In this document: positions 63,784 through 64,000 of the stretch, in pieces
Layout: every line of letters starts with the position of its first letter
How positions within the stretch are numbered: the stretch's first letter is position 1
Origin: Saprospiraceae bacterium
GTDB lineage: Bacteria; Bacteroidota; Bacteroidia; Chitinophagales; Saprospiraceae
NCBI GenBank assembly: GCA_016711125.1
Contig: JADJTQ010000003.1
Location: 372,001 to 436,000 of the forward strand
DNA length: 64,000 nucleotides
Direction of reading: 5' to 3'
Program-made: the position numbers and the translations under genes
The notes under the pieces: generated by a model
What the model saw: the letters and a program-made list of their open reading frames with translations, nothing else
Database searches by the model: none
Told to the model about the DNA's origin: nothing

Positions 63784-64000
63784 TTAATTAGAACCTGCCG
63801 CCGCTATGGTTTTAGTGACAAAATCTTTGAAATGAGCGAGTTGTGTAGCATATTCCTCAGTAGGCAAAGGTATGTAGCCAACATCACCGACTAACTCAGC
63901 AGCATTCTCAAGATAAAATTCCACAAATTTTACCACTTCCGGACGTTTAGCTGCTTCACTGGAGACATAAATATATAGGGGCCGACTGAGTGGGGAGTAA
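63784..64000 (-). CDS. pstS: Phosphate-binding protein PstS, C-terminal part (5' end outside window)
   Basis: The minus-strand frame is open from the window edge to a stop at 63784-63786 and gives the last ~72 residues: 'YSPLSRPLYIYVSSEAAKRPEV' (split by the window) and 'VGDVGYIPLPTEEYATQLAHFK'. This is the typical C-terminal lobe of PstS-family phosphate-binding proteins, ending in a long helix. Its place directly upstream of pstC supports the call. It was too short and partial to be called by a start-codon search. Confidence 0.88.
   Translation of the reverse strand, partial: YSPLSRPLYIYVSSEAAKRPEVVKFVEFYLENAAELVGDVGYIPLPTEEYATQLAHFKDFVTKTIAAAGSN

Noticed and set aside
1..64000. tRNA, rRNA and riboswitches
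   Set aside because: No TPsiC-arm plus acceptor pairing, no 16S/23S words and no known riboswitch core was noticed by eye; a covariance search would be needed to be sure.

Overview
The window looks like a chromosome segment of a Gram-negative, polysaccharide-degrading Bacteroidota, probably Saprospiraceae-like. This is inferred from protein style, not from a marker gene. The signs are many Sec or lipoprotein signal peptides, a type IX secretion-type C-terminus on a GH26 mannanase, four sulfatases, FG-GAP and BNR-repeat proteins, a Planctomycetes-style heme protein, a complete pst-phoU operon, and AT-rich spacers full of species-specific repeats. No rRNA or tRNA gene was seen.

Layout. 1-3.2 kb: sugar-acid oxidation genes (Gfo/Idh/MocA end, NIPSNAP protein, DoxX-like protein, enolase-superfamily dehydratase). 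3.2-4.3 kb: a small putative HTH protein and palindromes. 4.3-11.6 kb: outer-membrane protein, FG-GAP protein, giant heme-binding dehydrogenase/HEAT/cytochrome c lipoprotein, PhoD-like phosphatase. 12-19.6 kb: two sulfatases, a TctCBA tripartite carboxylate transporter, a di-heme cytochrome c peroxidase. 19.8-22.5 kb: a small lipoprotein gene split by a 2.2-kb element with terminal inverted repeats that carries a group II intron. Removing the element with one CTAG copy restores the lipoprotein frame exactly. 22.6-35 kb: a D-apiose/D-apionate utilisation locus. 35-36.7 kb: a 135-bp-period minisatellite. 36.7-46.6 kb: secreted beta-propeller protein, GH13 amylase, two more sulfatases, M20 hydrolase. 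47-50 kb: a solo end of the mobile element and a hybrid histidine kinase. 50-52.9 kb: sugar oxidoreductase, sugar isomerase, small lipoprotein. 53-58.6 kb: RND efflux operon. 59-60.4 kb: GH26 mannanase. 60.4-64 kb: pstSCAB-phoU on the minus strand.

The most interesting system is the apiose locus. In order it encodes a RuBisCO-like protein, a DUF1537 kinase (OiaK), D-apionate oxidoisomerase (ApnO), a secreted GH140-like putative apiosidase, D-apionolactonase (ApnL), and a ribose-type ABC importer (ATPase, permease, binding lipoprotein). Read as a pathway: apiose is cut from plant pectin or apiosides, imported, oxidised to the lactone by a dehydrogenase not found in the cluster, opened, isomerised, phosphorylated, and cleaved by the RuBisCO-like protein. 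A RuBisCO-like enzyme together with an ABC sugar importer is not the usual SusCD style of Bacteroidota, so the locus may have been acquired.

Five genes (apnL, the ABC ATPase, the binding protein, one sulfatase, the TolC gene) are broken at six sites, each by one base in a short homopolymer run. Four of the six lie within the apiose locus. Sequencing indels are the simplest explanation, and the genes are annotated here as whole genes with their frameshifts marked.
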